Origin: Adiantum capillus-veneris
Lineage: Eukaryota > Streptophyta > Polypodiopsida > Polypodiales > Pteridaceae
NCBI GenBank assembly: GCA_014529385.2
Contig: CM043953.1
Coordinates: 65,550,372 to 65,614,371 of the forward strand
Reading direction: 5' to 3'
Length of the DNA stretch: 64,000 nucleotides
A program made the translations under genes and the position numbers. The notes beneath the pieces were generated by a model. The model had not been told where the DNA came from. It did no database searches and worked only from the letters and a program-made list of their open reading frames with translations. Positions within the stretch are counted from its first letter, which is position 1. Each line of letters starts with the position of its first letter. This document shows, in pieces, positions 1-9,675 of the stretch.

Positions 1-740
1 ATTAGATAATTCATGTAATTTATCATTGGATCCCTTTGAAGCTTAGCCAATAGGCTTCAAGCAACACATGAAGGTAACATGGGTAGGGGCCTGGCATGTG
101 TCCTTGCTGCCTCTTCAAGTTGGGGCTTCCCTTGTGTGTGTGAGTGGGTGTTCTCTCTCTAGCCCCTAGGAAAAGGGATCGCCCCCCCTCTTGTAGGAAT
201 GCTTTTGACTTTAGGTGATAAAGCACCTTACTCACCAAGCATGACAAAGCACTTGAACTAGGGGGTGTTCCCACAAGCATCTCAGGCAAGCTTCTCAAGG
301 CACCTCAAGTACCTTAATCATGCAGCAAGTCAAGCACCTCAAGCATGGAGCCAGTCAAGCACCTCAAGCATCTTAATCAAGCACCTCAAGCATGACAAAC
401 ACCTCAAGCACGACAAGCACCTCAAGGAGGACAAGCACCTCGAGCTTGGGCCGGGTTCCCACCTCAAGCTCAGCCCTAGCTTACCTAAGGTCAAAGGACT
501 TTTACACACATTTATTGGAGGTCTTCAATGAAGCTAACCCTAAGGTCTTATGCTCCATTGGTTAGCCTTGCTCTTTGATAGACCATCTCCCTTTTGGGCC
601 CCTTTACCATTGGCCCCGTGTTGAGATAGATCTATAAGCACATATCTATATTTTAACACTTGTTCCCGTTTATTCTCCCACATTAAGTGATCAAATATGA
701 GAAAATCATTTGGGTTGGTTAGATATTAGATTTTATGACA
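1..740 (-). repeat. 3' LTR of element 1 (partial)
   Basis: Nearly identical to 6999-7742. It ends TGACA at 740, so the LTR terminates in CA as expected, and a polypurine tract follows on the minus strand. The remainder, about 0.9 kb, lies outside the window. It differs from the right copy by scattered substitutions and by a 4-bp indel near position 693 (extra bases in the right copy at 7692-7695). Confidence 0.93.
265..470. repeat. Short tandem repeats (CACCTCAAG core) inside the element 1 LTR
   Basis: About eight copies of a CACCTCAAG core occur at irregular spacing of roughly 10-35 bases, becoming regular at about 20 bases near 380-440. The same array is present in the other LTR at 7263-7468. 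Being in both LTRs, it predates the insertion of this copy and lies in the transcriptional control or untranslated part of the element. The open reading frame across it has no recognisable domain. Confidence 0.75.
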
Positions 741-755
741 TTACCTCTCTCTTGA
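741..755 (-). other. Polypurine tract of element 1
   Basis: On the minus strand this reads TCAAGAGAGAGGTAA directly before the TG of the 3' LTR. This is the expected position for the plus-strand primer of reverse transcription. Confidence 0.75.
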
Positions 756-1099
756 AATCATAGTCGTCCTCGACTATGAGGTAGAAGAGATAAAGTCTTA
801 GTCATTAGTCAATCGTATTTAGCGGGTAAAGGATCCCTTTTTACCCTACGACATCTTTCGAAGATGGATGACTAATCCATTTGGTGCTTGGGAGACATAG
901 CTGCCGCAAGCATGTCTGCTCTTTAGTCCATTTCATTCTCCCAAAGTAGAGTGACAAATTCTACTTGGTGTTTGAGAGACGTCGTCATCACAAAGATGAT
1001 TCTAAGCATGCATACTAGTTAAATTTGTGCACAATTAAAAAGAGGACTAGTCATATAAGACAAAAACATGAGTCATTTAAAAGAAATTTGTACATTTGC
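756..1099 (-). other. 3' untranslated segment of element 1
   Basis: This lies between the end of the integrase frame and the polypurine tract. I see no open frame of interest and no other signal in it. Confidence 0.6.
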
Positions 1100-2218
1100 T
1101 TACTCTAATGTAGCATTGTAAGCATTGACAAGGTTCATACTATCCTTAAGTTGTACTCCTTGCATCCATTTAGCATCTTCAAAAGGATAATTTTTGAACT
1201 TAATAAGATACCGTCGGATTATCTTACCATGTCGTAGTACCTTGTCTTCATGCCAAAGGACAACTTCGGGTTGTAGCACCTCTTCTTGGTCTTCGACTTC
1301 GGGAGGGTCTTCAATAATTGGTTCAATTGGTGGCTCTCCTTTGTAGGGCTTAAGTAAGCTTATATGAAAGGCATTGTGTATAAGCCAATGGTTGGGCAAC
1401 TTGAGTTGATAAGCCATCTCATTGATAGGCTTCAAGATTTGGAAAGGACCATAGTATCTTTTTGCTAGTTTAGCATAATACTTTTGATGGCCCGTAGGAT
1501 TTTTGCCCGTCGTTTGCCTTAATCGAGCCTTAGGAAACTTGAGTAAGACCCAATCATTTTCTTTGAACATTAAGGCTCTTCTGTGCTTATCAGCAGCAGC
1601 TTTTTGCCTTTGTTGAGAGATGGCTATAGCCTCCCTAATCTTTTGAAAAGATTCTTGTAGGTCACAGCTATACTCATCGGCGGCGAAGATCTTCCCATGT
1701 ACTTTCAGTACCAAGGGACTTTTAGGTCTTCCCTCTATGATCTCGAAAGGTGCTTTCCCCGTAGAAGTATGTACAGTATTATTGTAGGCATACTCTACTA
1801 GCGGTAAATACTTTTCCCATTGTGAGCGTTGATCTACTTCGGTAACATAAGTTTTGAGTAGATCGAGTATTGTAAGATTGGCTATCTCACTTTGGCTATC
1901 CGTTTGTGGGTGATAGGCCGAAGAGAAATTCAATCTTGTTCCTAGATTTTCAAAGAGACCTTTCCAGAAATTACTGGTCATTCTAGGATCTCTATCTGAC
2001 ACGATGGATGTGGGTAATCCATGGTGCTTGAAAATCTGAGATATGAAGAGAGTTGCCATTTGGTGTGCCTTAATAGTCTTTTTGACAGGAATGAAATGTG
2101 CTTGCTTGCTAAACCTGTCGACTATTGTCCATATTCCTGTATTCCCATGGATAGACTTGGGCAATCCAAAGATGAAATCCATGGATATACTCTCCCATGG
2201 TGAATTTGGAATAGGCAA
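1100..2218 (-). CDS. Ty3/gypsy integrase core plus chromodomain (element 1)
   Basis: This is the C-terminal part of the element 1 polyprotein. The integrase core shows the D, D, E residues in the contexts SMDFIFGLP, IVSDRDPRM and DSQSEIAN. It is followed by a GPF-type C-terminal module (YYGPFQILKPI) and a chromodomain near the end (YLIKFKNYPFEDAKW), the module that chromoviruses use to target chromatin marks. It acts in the nucleus, joining element cDNA to host DNA. The frame is the same as that of the upstream 978-residue ORF and is separated only by one TAG at 2222-2224, so the listed start (TTG at 2218) is not a real initiation site. Catalytic residues look intact. Confidence 0.92.
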   Translation of the reverse strand: MPIPNSPWESISMDFIFGLPKSIHGNTGIWTIVDRFSKQAHFIPVKKTIKAHQMATLFISQIFKHHGLPTSIVSDRDPRMTSNFWKGLFENLGTRLNFSSAYHPQTDSQSEIANLTILDLLKTYVTEVDQRSQWEKYLPLVEYAYNNTVHTSTGKAPFEIIEGRPKSPLVLKVHGKIFAADEYSCDLQESFQKIREAIAISQQRQKAAADKHRRALMFKENDWVLLKFPKARLRQTTGKNPTGHQKYYAKLAKRYYGPFQILKPINEMAYQLKLPNHWLIHNAFHISLLKPYKGEPPIEPIIEDPPEVEDQEEVLQPEVVLWHEDKVLRHGKIIRRYLIKFKNYPFEDAKWMQGVQLKDSMNLVNAYNATLE

Positions 2219-2221
2219 TGG

Positions 2222-5158
2222 CTAGAGTAATCCAGGTTGCTTCCCTCTATCATACTTGGTCTTTTGGCATACTACACATTTTGAAACATACTCTTGTATG
2301 TCCACTTTCATGGTAGGCCAATAGAAATACGTCTCTACTCCTCGGAGAGTAGGTTGAATACCTCTATGCCCTGCATATGGAGGAGCATGGGATTCATACA
2401 TAACCTTCTCACGAAGGGAATGAGTAACACATAGCCTATTGCCGTGGAGAAGATAACCATCCTGCAAGGTGAATGGTTCCTCTTTCCTCCCCAAAGCAAG
2501 GGCTGACATTATGTCTCTAAAGTCAGGGTCAGTAGCATACTCATCTATCATAGAGGATAGATCATTGTGAGTAGCTATAGACACCGCATTAACTTTTGGT
2601 CGTCGTGAAAGTGCATCGGCAACTTGATTGTGCTTACCAGCTATGTGAGCAATATGGAAATTAAATTGCGAAAGAAAATTTGCCCACCTCATCTGTTTGT
2701 CGGAAAGCTTGGTTTGCGTCATGAAATACTTGAGACTTTGGTGGTCGGTTTGTAGGATAAATGAAGTCCCCAATAGGTAGTGCTTCCATGTGTCTAGGGC
2801 ATGTAGAACAGCTAAAAGCTCTTTCTCATAAATGCCCAAGACTCGTTCATCACTATTGAGCCTTCGGCTCTCATATGCTATGGCATGCCCTTCTTGAAGC
2901 AAAACCGCTCCAAGGCAATCACCACAAGCATCACATTGGACCTCAAATGGCTTTGAGAGATCCGGAAGCACGAGGAGTGGTTGGGAAGTAAGCTTCTCTT
3001 TGAGTTTTTCAAAAGCATTTTGCTCCTTAGCAGTCCATACAAACTTAACGTTCTTCTTAGTTAAGTCGTGTAGTGGTCCTGCTACTTGAGAGAATTTTGC
3101 TATGAAGCGTCTATAGTATGCACACATACCAATAAAGCTTCTTAGCTCATGTAGATTTCTTGGGTTAGGCCATGCTTTTATTACCTCTAACTTTGATGGA
3201 TCCATTTGGATACCATCTTTAGAGATAATATGACCTAAGTATTGAATCTCTTGAAGGAAGAATTCGCTTTTCTTTTGGTTGAGATAAAGCTTGTTCTCCG
3301 TCAATGCTTGAAAAATCACTTGGAGATGCTGCTTATGTTCCTCCAAAGACTTGGAGTAGATGATGATATCATCAAAGAACACTCCAGTGAATTTTCGATA
3401 CGGTCTAAAAATTTTCTCCATCAAACGATTGAACGTAGCTGGTGCATTAGTCAAGCCAAAAGGCATGACTAGATATTCATAAAGACCAAACGTTGTGCGA
3501 AACGCGGTCTTTAAGATATCTTCATCCACTATCCTTATTTGATGATAGCCACTCTTAAGGTCAATCCTACTGAAGTAGGTAGAGCCTTGTAGCTTATCAA
3601 ACAGATCTTCTACCCGGGGTACGGGAAATCTGTTTTTGATAGTGATATGGTTTAGTGCTCGATAGTCCACACACATACGGTATGTACCATCTTTCTTTTG
3701 CACTAAAAGGACTGGAGAAAAAAAGGGAGAGGAACTAGGCCTCACCATCCCTTTGTCTACCAGCTCTTGTACTTGCCTCATGATCTCCTCTTGTTGAGCT
3801 TGTGAGACTCGATAAGGAGGCTTGTTATGTGGTGAGCTTCCAGGAAGGAGCTCAATACGATGGTCATCATCCCCTCGTTTTGGAGGTAAGTCCATAGGGA
3901 TATCATCGATGAACACATCTTGGAATCCTTTTAGAAAATTAGACAACTCTAACTCTTCTTGATTCCTATCATTTACATTTGATGAAACATTAGTATCTTT
4001 TGGAGACTCTTTGACAAAAATCATGTACGCAGAAACTGAGCTCTTCATTGACTTATCAAAAGAAAGAGGATTTACAAGTGGAATAGTGCGACCACGCTCA
4101 CTAGCATCTATATACATGTTCTTTCCCTTGTAAGTGAAGTAAATTCTCCTTTCAGGGAACTTCAAGTTGACAGCCATGCGATCAAACCATGGTGCCCCTA
4201 GGATAACATCCCGATGTTGGAGAGGAGAGATGAAGAAGTCTTCTTTGTTGACATAGCTTTGGACATGAAACCTCAACTTCCCAATCAAGGGAGTAACGGA
4301 GGCTTGTTGTCCCTTGAAAGCTGCATTAGCGACTACTATATCTCCCATCTCAAAAGCTTGAATGCCCAACTTGGTGGCCAACTCTATTGATATGAAGTTA
4401 AGAGTAGAGCCAGGGTCAAACAAGATGAAGGAATCATGCTCTCTTACCTTTCCCCAAGCATAGGAGAGTGATGATCCTTTGCAATGAGCATCCTCTTTTG
4501 GAGCTTCGATGGTGGAAGCTCTAGGAGTCTCATTGCGAGTATTCTTCTTGGGGCAAGAATGATAGCCATGTCCTTGCTCTCCACACTTGAAACACTTATG
4601 GTCCTTGCGAAAAGCTTCAAGCTCTTCAGGAGAGAGTTTGGTTTTACCTTTGTAAACTCCCTTCTCCTTGGACCGATTGTTGTTGTTGTTGGAAGTGCCT
4701 TGGGAATTATTTTGAGCATTGGATTTCCCCTTTGCATCATTTTTATCTTTGTTTTCCATGGACTTGACATTACGTCTAGCCCCTTGATGGAAATTGATGC
4801 GTGAAGCAACCATGGTGTGGTGGATTACTTCGGTAATAGTACCGGGCCGTTGAGAGTTGATGTATTCGGCCATCTCTTCAGGTAATCCCGCACAAAATTG
4901 CTGTCTTTGCTCGGCAAAGTCTATCTTTTGAAAGACAGTAGCTTTGAGATGTAAATCCCAAAACTTGTCTACATACTTGTTGATAGACTCATGAAAGAGA
5001 AGCTTCAAGCCACGCCATTCCGTAAGAACTTTATCTTTAGTATCGCTTGGCAGAAATTGCTTCATGATGGAAACTCGTAGAGTTTTCCATGTCCTTGGGG
5101 CTTCTCCATTGCCACGAAGGCTAGCCCACCATTGACGAGCTGATTTTTGGAAGTGCAT
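2222..5158 (-). CDS. Gag (C-terminal)-protease-RT-RNase H-integrase N-terminus (element 1)
   Basis: This 978-residue frame begins in the middle of the gag capsid domain (SARQWWASLRG). It has a CCHC zinc knuckle near residue 190 (CFKCGEQGHGYHSC) and an aspartic protease site near residue 245 (LFDPGSTLNFIS; DPG rather than DTG/DSG). The RT has a VFFDD catalytic motif near residue 595 in place of YxDD. A Ty3-type RNase H follows with CDACG, YEKELL and QTDHQSL around residues 740-830, then the integrase HHCC zinc module near residues 920-965. It ends at TAG, after which integrase continues in the same frame. The ATG at 5158 is internal to gag; true translation should start further upstream at 5697. 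Confidence 0.92.
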   Translation of the reverse strand: MHFQKSARQWWASLRGNGEAPRTWKTLRVSIMKQFLPSDTKDKVLTEWRGLKLLFHESINKYVDKFWDLHLKATVFQKIDFAEQRQQFCAGLPEEMAEYINSQRPGTITEVIHHTMVASRINFHQGARRNVKSMENKDKNDAKGKSNAQNNSQGTSNNNNNRSKEKGVYKGKTKLSPEELEAFRKDHKCFKCGEQGHGYHSCPKKNTRNETPRASTIEAPKEDAHCKGSSLSYAWGKVREHDSFILFDPGSTLNFISIELATKLGIQAFEMGDIVVANAAFKGQQASVTPLIGKLRFHVQSYVNKEDFFISPLQHRDVILGAPWFDRMAVNLKFPERRIYFTYKGKNMYIDASERGRTIPLVNPLSFDKSMKSSVSAYMIFVKESPKDTNVSSNVNDRNQEELELSNFLKGFQDVFIDDIPMDLPPKRGDDDHRIELLPGSSPHNKPPYRVSQAQQEEIMRQVQELVDKGMVRPSSSPFFSPVLLVQKKDGTYRMCVDYRALNHITIKNRFPVPRVEDLFDKLQGSTYFSRIDLKSGYHQIRIVDEDILKTAFRTTFGLYEYLVMPFGLTNAPATFNRLMEKIFRPYRKFTGVFFDDIIIYSKSLEEHKQHLQVIFQALTENKLYLNQKKSEFFLQEIQYLGHIISKDGIQMDPSKLEVIKAWPNPRNLHELRSFIGMCAYYRRFIAKFSQVAGPLHDLTKKNVKFVWTAKEQNAFEKLKEKLTSQPLLVLPDLSKPFEVQCDACGDCLGAVLLQEGHAIAYESRRLNSDERVLGIYEKELLAVLHALDTWKHYLLGTSFILQTDHQSLKYFMTQTKLSDKQMRWANFLSQFNFHIAHIAGKHNQVADALSRRPKVNAVSIATHNDLSSMIDEYATDPDFRDIMSALALGRKEEPFTLQDGYLLHGNRLCVTHSLREKVMYESHAPPYAGHRGIQPTLRGVETYFYWPTMKVDIQEYVSKCVVCQKTKYDRGKQPGLL

Positions 5159-5160
5159 AG

Positions 5161-5697
5161 CTACATGACGTAGCTTGGAGGACTCTGTGAAGCCCTCGTC
5201 CCCAAAGGCCGCATCAAATTGCTAGATGAAGGTGAAGAAGAAGGAGAAGAGGGTGACCTCTTCCTAGCCCTTTTCTTCCTTTGTTTCCTCTCTTGCCTTT
5301 CAGAGTGATGAGGAGAAGGACTATGGGTTGCTCTTTTCCTCTTGGGAGGAGTAGGCGATCGTCTAGACCGCCTTCTTTGTGGAGCCACATCTTCAAAAGA
5401 ACTTAGACTTTCATTGCTTTCTTTCTCTTTGGATTCCTCCTCTCGAATGGGATAGAGTCTTGTTTTGGGGGTCTCTTCAAGAGGCCTCCTAAGCTCTCTC
5501 TCCTCATGGAGAGGAAGGGAAATTCCATAGGCACGAAGTTGTTGAGTAACTTCGGCTTGCAAGGTAGGGTTGCCCATAGCTTGTTGCAACCTAGTCACAA
5601 GATAATTCACAAACATGGGAGCATCATCATTAGCACCTTCATGTGCAAAATCAAAGCTATCAATGTTCATTCTACTCTCTTGATTATTGTCAGCCAT
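5161..5697 (-). CDS. Gag N-terminal region (element 1), frame-broken
   Basis: This 178-residue frame starts MADNNQESRMN and is rich in Arg, Ser and Pro in its second half, ending with a run of Ser-Pro. It is not in the same frame as the capsid and pol ORF that begins at 5158. Codons matching a capsid domain continue in the pol frame up to about 5222, where a TAG occurs. A frameshift therefore lies around 5220-5245, inside the Ser-rich stretch. Its position next to the PBS and leader supports this as the natural start of the polyprotein. Confidence 0.75.
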   Translation of the reverse strand: MADNNQESRMNIDSFDFAHEGANDDAPMFVNYLVTRLQQAMGNPTLQAEVTQQLRAYGISLPLHEERELRRPLEETPKTRLYPIREEESKEKESNESLSSFEDVAPQRRRSRRSPTPPKRKRATHSPSPHHSERQERKQRKKRARKRSPSSPSSSPSSSNLMRPLGTRASQSPPSYVM

Positions 5698-6099
5698 GTT
5701 AACAAAATTTTATGCAGGTACTTAGTGTATGCTTTGGCAATTCAAAACCTTAGTTGCCACTCCTCTTAGCCTTTGAAAATTGGCTCTTAAGTATCTACAC
5801 CCACTGCTCAAAGTGGTTAATTATAGAGAGTAGAGGAGTAGGTCTAACATAGCAGAGTTGCCAAGGGCTAGCTCCTTTCGGACTTCTTATGGCTCAATAA
5901 TGGTAAAGCCGTAGGCAAGTCTAAAAAGACTCCATTATTAAGTCCAAAGCTCCCGAGGTGTGCACCATCCCCCACATAGTGGGCTTAACAAAACCGATGT
6001 TAGATCCCAGTTCCACCTACCCTATTATAATTAACAACATCAACCATTTATAGGCTACTTAAGGACCTCTCTTCTTAAGCAAGAAAAGAGAAACCAAAT
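5698..6099 (-). other. 5' leader of element 1
   Basis: This is the untranslated region between the PBS and the gag start codon. No coding domain is visible. It is expected to hold packaging and dimerisation signals, but I cannot point to one. Confidence 0.6.
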
Positions 6100-6111
6100 G
6101 CTCTGATACCA
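6100..6111 (-). other. Primer-binding site, initiator-Met tRNA type (element 1)
   Basis: The minus strand reads TGGTATCAGAGC, the common plant PBS complementary to the 3' end of initiator methionine tRNA. It sits one base from the TG of the 5' LTR at 6113. Confidence 0.92.
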
Positions 6112-6112
6112 A

Positions 6113-7742
6113 TGTAATGGAATTAGCCTATTCAACTTGAGAATAGCGGAAATTAATGAGAATACTTTCGAGAAATAACTTTGTGAGCATAGCGGGTAGA
6201 CATAATTGAAGATAGCAACATAATCATAGCAATTAGTTAACTTGGCATGATCAATACTTTTGCAAGAGAGAGAATTTAGAGAACATGACAACAGTTGAGG
6301 ACCGGATTTATGTGGAGCCGGTCCCCCCTCCAATAGGCATTTGTATTATGATTTCTCCCATTAAGAGAGACTTGTTACAATACATTCTTTGTGTTCCTTG
6401 TGACCTAGGTGATGCAATGAAGATGGAAAGCTTCATGCATCACAATCATAGCATAACATGAACTTGAAGAAAGCTTTAATTGTCGCAAGCCTCAGTCCCA
6501 AGACCTCAAACACCTTCGAAGGTGGAGAGAGCTAGCAGGGAATAAGGGTAGGGAAGAGGAAGAAGAAACATTTCATAGGAGAAAGAACTAGTTCCTCACT
6601 TATCATACTCTTGTTGCTAGCATACATAATAGCATAGTAATGAAGAAGAAGGAGATGACAAGCTCAAGCATTGAAGCATGGCTCTTGGTTGGATTTGCAC
6701 TCCATAGCCAAGAGTGTTGGTGTAGGCTCTCAACCTCTACTTGCTTGGAGAGGGAGCTCTTGCACTTTGCATAGCACACCATGAGAGTGATTGTGAGTGT
6801 GTGTGGGTGAGTATACCCCTCAAGCAAGCCCCTAGCTAGATTGTGTCGACCCCCCCTTGTAGCTCATGCTTGAAGCTCATTGGACCCTCCCAGGCCTAGC
6901 CAATCATGAGCAGGAGGCATTACAAGCAGTAGGGGTAGCCTTGAGACAAGTGTCCCCCTTTCCTTTTTGAGAGAGAGGGCTAGATAAATGCTAAAACAAT
7001 TAGATAATTCATGTAATTTATCATTGGATCCCTTTGAAGCTTAGCCAATAGGCTTCAAGCAACACATGAAGGTAACATGGGTAGGGGCCTGATATGTGTC
7101 CTTGCTGCCTCTTCAAGTTGGGGCTTCCCTTGTGTGTGTGAGTGGGTGTTCTCTCTCTAGCCCCTAGGAAAAGGGCTCGCCCCCCCTCTTGTAGGAATGC
7201 TTTTGACTTTAGGTGATCAAGCACCTTACTCACCAAGCATGACAAAGCACTTGAACTAGGGGGTGTTCCCACAAGCATCTCAGGCAAGCTTCTCAAGGCA
7301 CCTCAAGTACCTTAATCATGCAGCAAGTCAAGCACCTCAAGCATGGAGCCAGTCAAGCACCTCAAGCATCTTAATCAAGCACCTCAAGCATGACAAACAC
7401 CTCAAGCACGACAAGCACCTCAAGCAGGACAAGCACCTCGAGCTTGGGCCGAGTTCCCACCTCAAGCTCAACCCTAGCTTACCTAAGGTCAAAGGACTTT
7501 TACACACATTTATTGGAGGTCTTCAATGAAGCTAACCCTAAGGTCTTATGCTCCATTGGTTAGCCTTGCTCTTTGATAGACCATCTCCCTTTTGGGCCCC
7601 TTTACCATTGGCCCCGTGTTGAGATAGATCTATAAGCACATATCTATATCTTAACACTTGTTCCCGTTTATTCTCCCACATTAAGTGATCAATTTAATAT
7701 GAGAGAATCATTTGGGTTGGTTAGATATTAGATTTTATGAAA
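6113..7742 (-). repeat. 5' LTR of element 1 (about 1.63 kb)
   Basis: It starts TGTAATGG next to the PBS. The other end aligns with the CA end of the left copy, but here the last two bases read AA (7741-7742), a likely point change. The sequence beyond 7742 is the CTCTCT of the element 2 LTR, placing this element inside that tract. Confidence 0.88.
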
Positions 7743-7926
7743 CTCTCTCTCTACGCGTCCTAGTTCGCATCCAAAACTAGGTGGTGCCCCAAATTTGTGT
7801 AGGGTTAGGTTGCGGGTTCGTGTGTGTGTTTGTTGTTTTTTCCAACCCCAACCCAATTGAGCAGCGCAGGAGCCTAGAAGGGTGCTTAGAGGCCACTCTT
7901 CTTATTGCCCGCCCCGGACCGCCTCA
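7743..7926 (+). repeat. 3' part of the 5' LTR of element 2
   Basis: It begins in the CT tract where element 1 inserted and ends GACCGCCTCA, followed after three bases by the PBS. It matches 17640-17818 almost base for base, including the GGTGGTGCCCCAAATT stretch. Confidence 0.9.
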
Positions 7927-7929
7927 AAT

Positions 7930-7946
7930 TGGTGCCCCCACTGAGG
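7930..7946 (+). other. Primer-binding site of element 2
   Basis: TGGTGCCCCCACTGAGG lies three bases after the LTR end. The same first 12 bases are found next to the 5' LTR of element 3 on the minus strand, which supports it as the shared PBS of the two Tat-like elements. I did not identify the tRNA. Confidence 0.75.
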
Positions 7947-8557
7947 AACGGCTTGTGTATTTTTGTGAAGGCTCAACCTTTAGCATAATCAAGTAGCTTG
8001 CATGAATCACGAGAATTTGTATGATCCCTTCATTCCCATTGCAAGGAAAAGATACACATAATTGTTAGTACTAAGTTGCAATTTCAACGTGTAATTCATA
8101 GAATTTTAGGTCCTCTTAGGTTGGCAGAGATAAATGCATCAGTAAATCCTTTTATTTTGCCTCGGATTAGGTACGACCTTAGTTTGGACGTCTATATTTT
8201 AATTTTGTTTTAAGAATTAGGTCATGCATAGACCATGGATAATGGCCCAAGAATGGAGGTTTTCCCCTTTCATTTCACTCCACACTTTAGAATAAACATT
8301 GCAATTAGTAGAAAAATCCATTTTCAACAACGTATGGTGTTTATGTTTGGTGCCCAAAGAGTAGGAGAAATTCTCGTATCACCAAACCCTGTCATCCTGC
8401 CTCTTATTGATTATCATAGGTCATTTGATGTGAATATTTTTATTTTGTTGTAGAATAGATTGCAATTTAGAAAACATTATTGTGAAAAATTTTTAAGAAA
8501 GAAAAAACAAAAATGTGTTGTCACTTTGAAACCTATTCAATGGAGATCCAACGCTAA
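7947..8557 (+). other. Leader of element 2
   Basis: AT-rich untranslated region before gag. Short open frames occur but show no domain and no similarity to gag. Confidence 0.6.
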
Positions 8558-9597
8558 ATGTCCGGATATCCTCTTTTCTTTGGAGAGCCTAGAGAGGATG
8601 CAGAATTATTTTTAGCAAATTTCAAGATGTCTTGTCGTATCAAGAGGATAGTAACTGATCAAGAACGTGTAGAGATGTTTGAGGTGGTCCTTAGGAAAGA
8701 TGCTAGCACTTGGTTTGAATCTTTGCCTGAGGAAGTTAAAGGGAATTACACGGAAGTTGTGAATCATTTCAAGAGATACTTCTTTGATCCCCAAAACACT
8801 CAAAAGCTATGGCAAGACATTGTTTCTCATAAGCAAAAAGACTTAGATGACTACTACTTGTGCAAGCAAGAGTTTCGACATCTTTGGGCTCTATGGGTGA
8901 GAAATGTTGCTAACCTTGGTGATGGTGCAGAGTTCCTAAAGAAGGAGAGGTTCATAATGGACTCTTTCCTGACCTTAAGATAAAAGTTGAGGCCGGTACA
9001 CCTGCTACCTTTGAAGCAGCTGAAACTAGGGCTGCTGAGAAATATAGGAAACTCAAGTGCTTAAGGGGGGAGGTTCCAATAGAAGGTCTTAGACCCAAAG
9101 GTAAGTCACAAGCATCAACATCTAGGGAGCTTCCTGAGGTAACGGCGGAAGTGATTGAGAAGTTAAATGAATCTTTAAGCAGCTTGTCAATTCACCTTGC
9201 ACAAGCTGTAGGTCCAAAGGGACAAGCAAAGAAGTCTGAAGAGCGAGATTCACGACCTAGGAGAGTCTTGCAATGTTGGAATTGCGGTTAGTCTGGACAT
9301 GGGATGTATAATTGTCCTTGGCCCCGTGGGGAGCCAGGGAGACCTAACTTGAATTACCCAGTGATGAATGCAGGTGAAGTAACTAGTCAGCAACCATGGC
9401 TTCTACAAAGGCCAAATGGAGCAAGACCACCTCCACAAGGAGTGGAAGGAGTTCCACCTTTGCCAGACACAAATGTGCATGTAGTAGAGGTGACAAAATC
9501 AAATGAGGTCGACATGGAAGCAAATGGCATTAAGCGTGGCCGAGGAAAAGGTAAAAAGAAAGCAGGTGTCACATCACAAAGTGACTATGGATGAGAA
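8558..9597 (+). pseudogene. gag of element 2 (frame-broken)
   Basis: The capsid-type Gag domain is readable from 8558 to 8983 (AELFLANFKMSCRIKRI, then TWFESLPEE and a conserved YY..KQEF region). Reading then shifts frame near 8960-8985 and continues as an Ala/Glu-rich segment to a zinc knuckle at about 9273-9316 of the form CWNCG-stop-SGHGMYNC, in which a TAG replaces one codon. The C-terminal region to 9597 is Lys/Gly-rich. Gag forms the cytoplasmic particle around element RNA. As it stands this copy cannot make a full Gag. Confidence 0.8.
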
Positions 9598-9675
9598 AAG
9601 AAGGCAAAGGAGACCAAGGAAGCTAAGAGGACTCGGCGTCGTATCAATCTCCAAGACTTCCCTCTTGGACATGGT

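Larger units (their letters stand above)
1..7742 (-). mobile_element. Element 1: Ty3/gypsy chromovirus-type LTR retrotransposon, left end cut by window
   Basis: Direct repeats at 1-740 and 6999-7742 flank a minus-strand gag-pro-RT-RNaseH-IN-chromodomain coding region. The right repeat extends to 6113, where it meets a tRNA primer-binding site, so it is the 5' LTR. The left repeat is the 3' LTR and is truncated by the window start. The order RT, RNase H, IN defines Ty3/gypsy, and the chromodomain at the integrase C-terminus defines a chromovirus. The right border runs into a CTCTCT tract that matches the LTR of element 2, so element 1 is inserted in that LTR. The internal region has one stop near the RNase H/IN boundary and one break inside gag. 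Confidence 0.93.

Noticed and set aside
265-531. 88-residue frame duplicated at 7263-7529
   Set aside because: Low-complexity translation of the CACCTCAAG array in the element 1 LTR.
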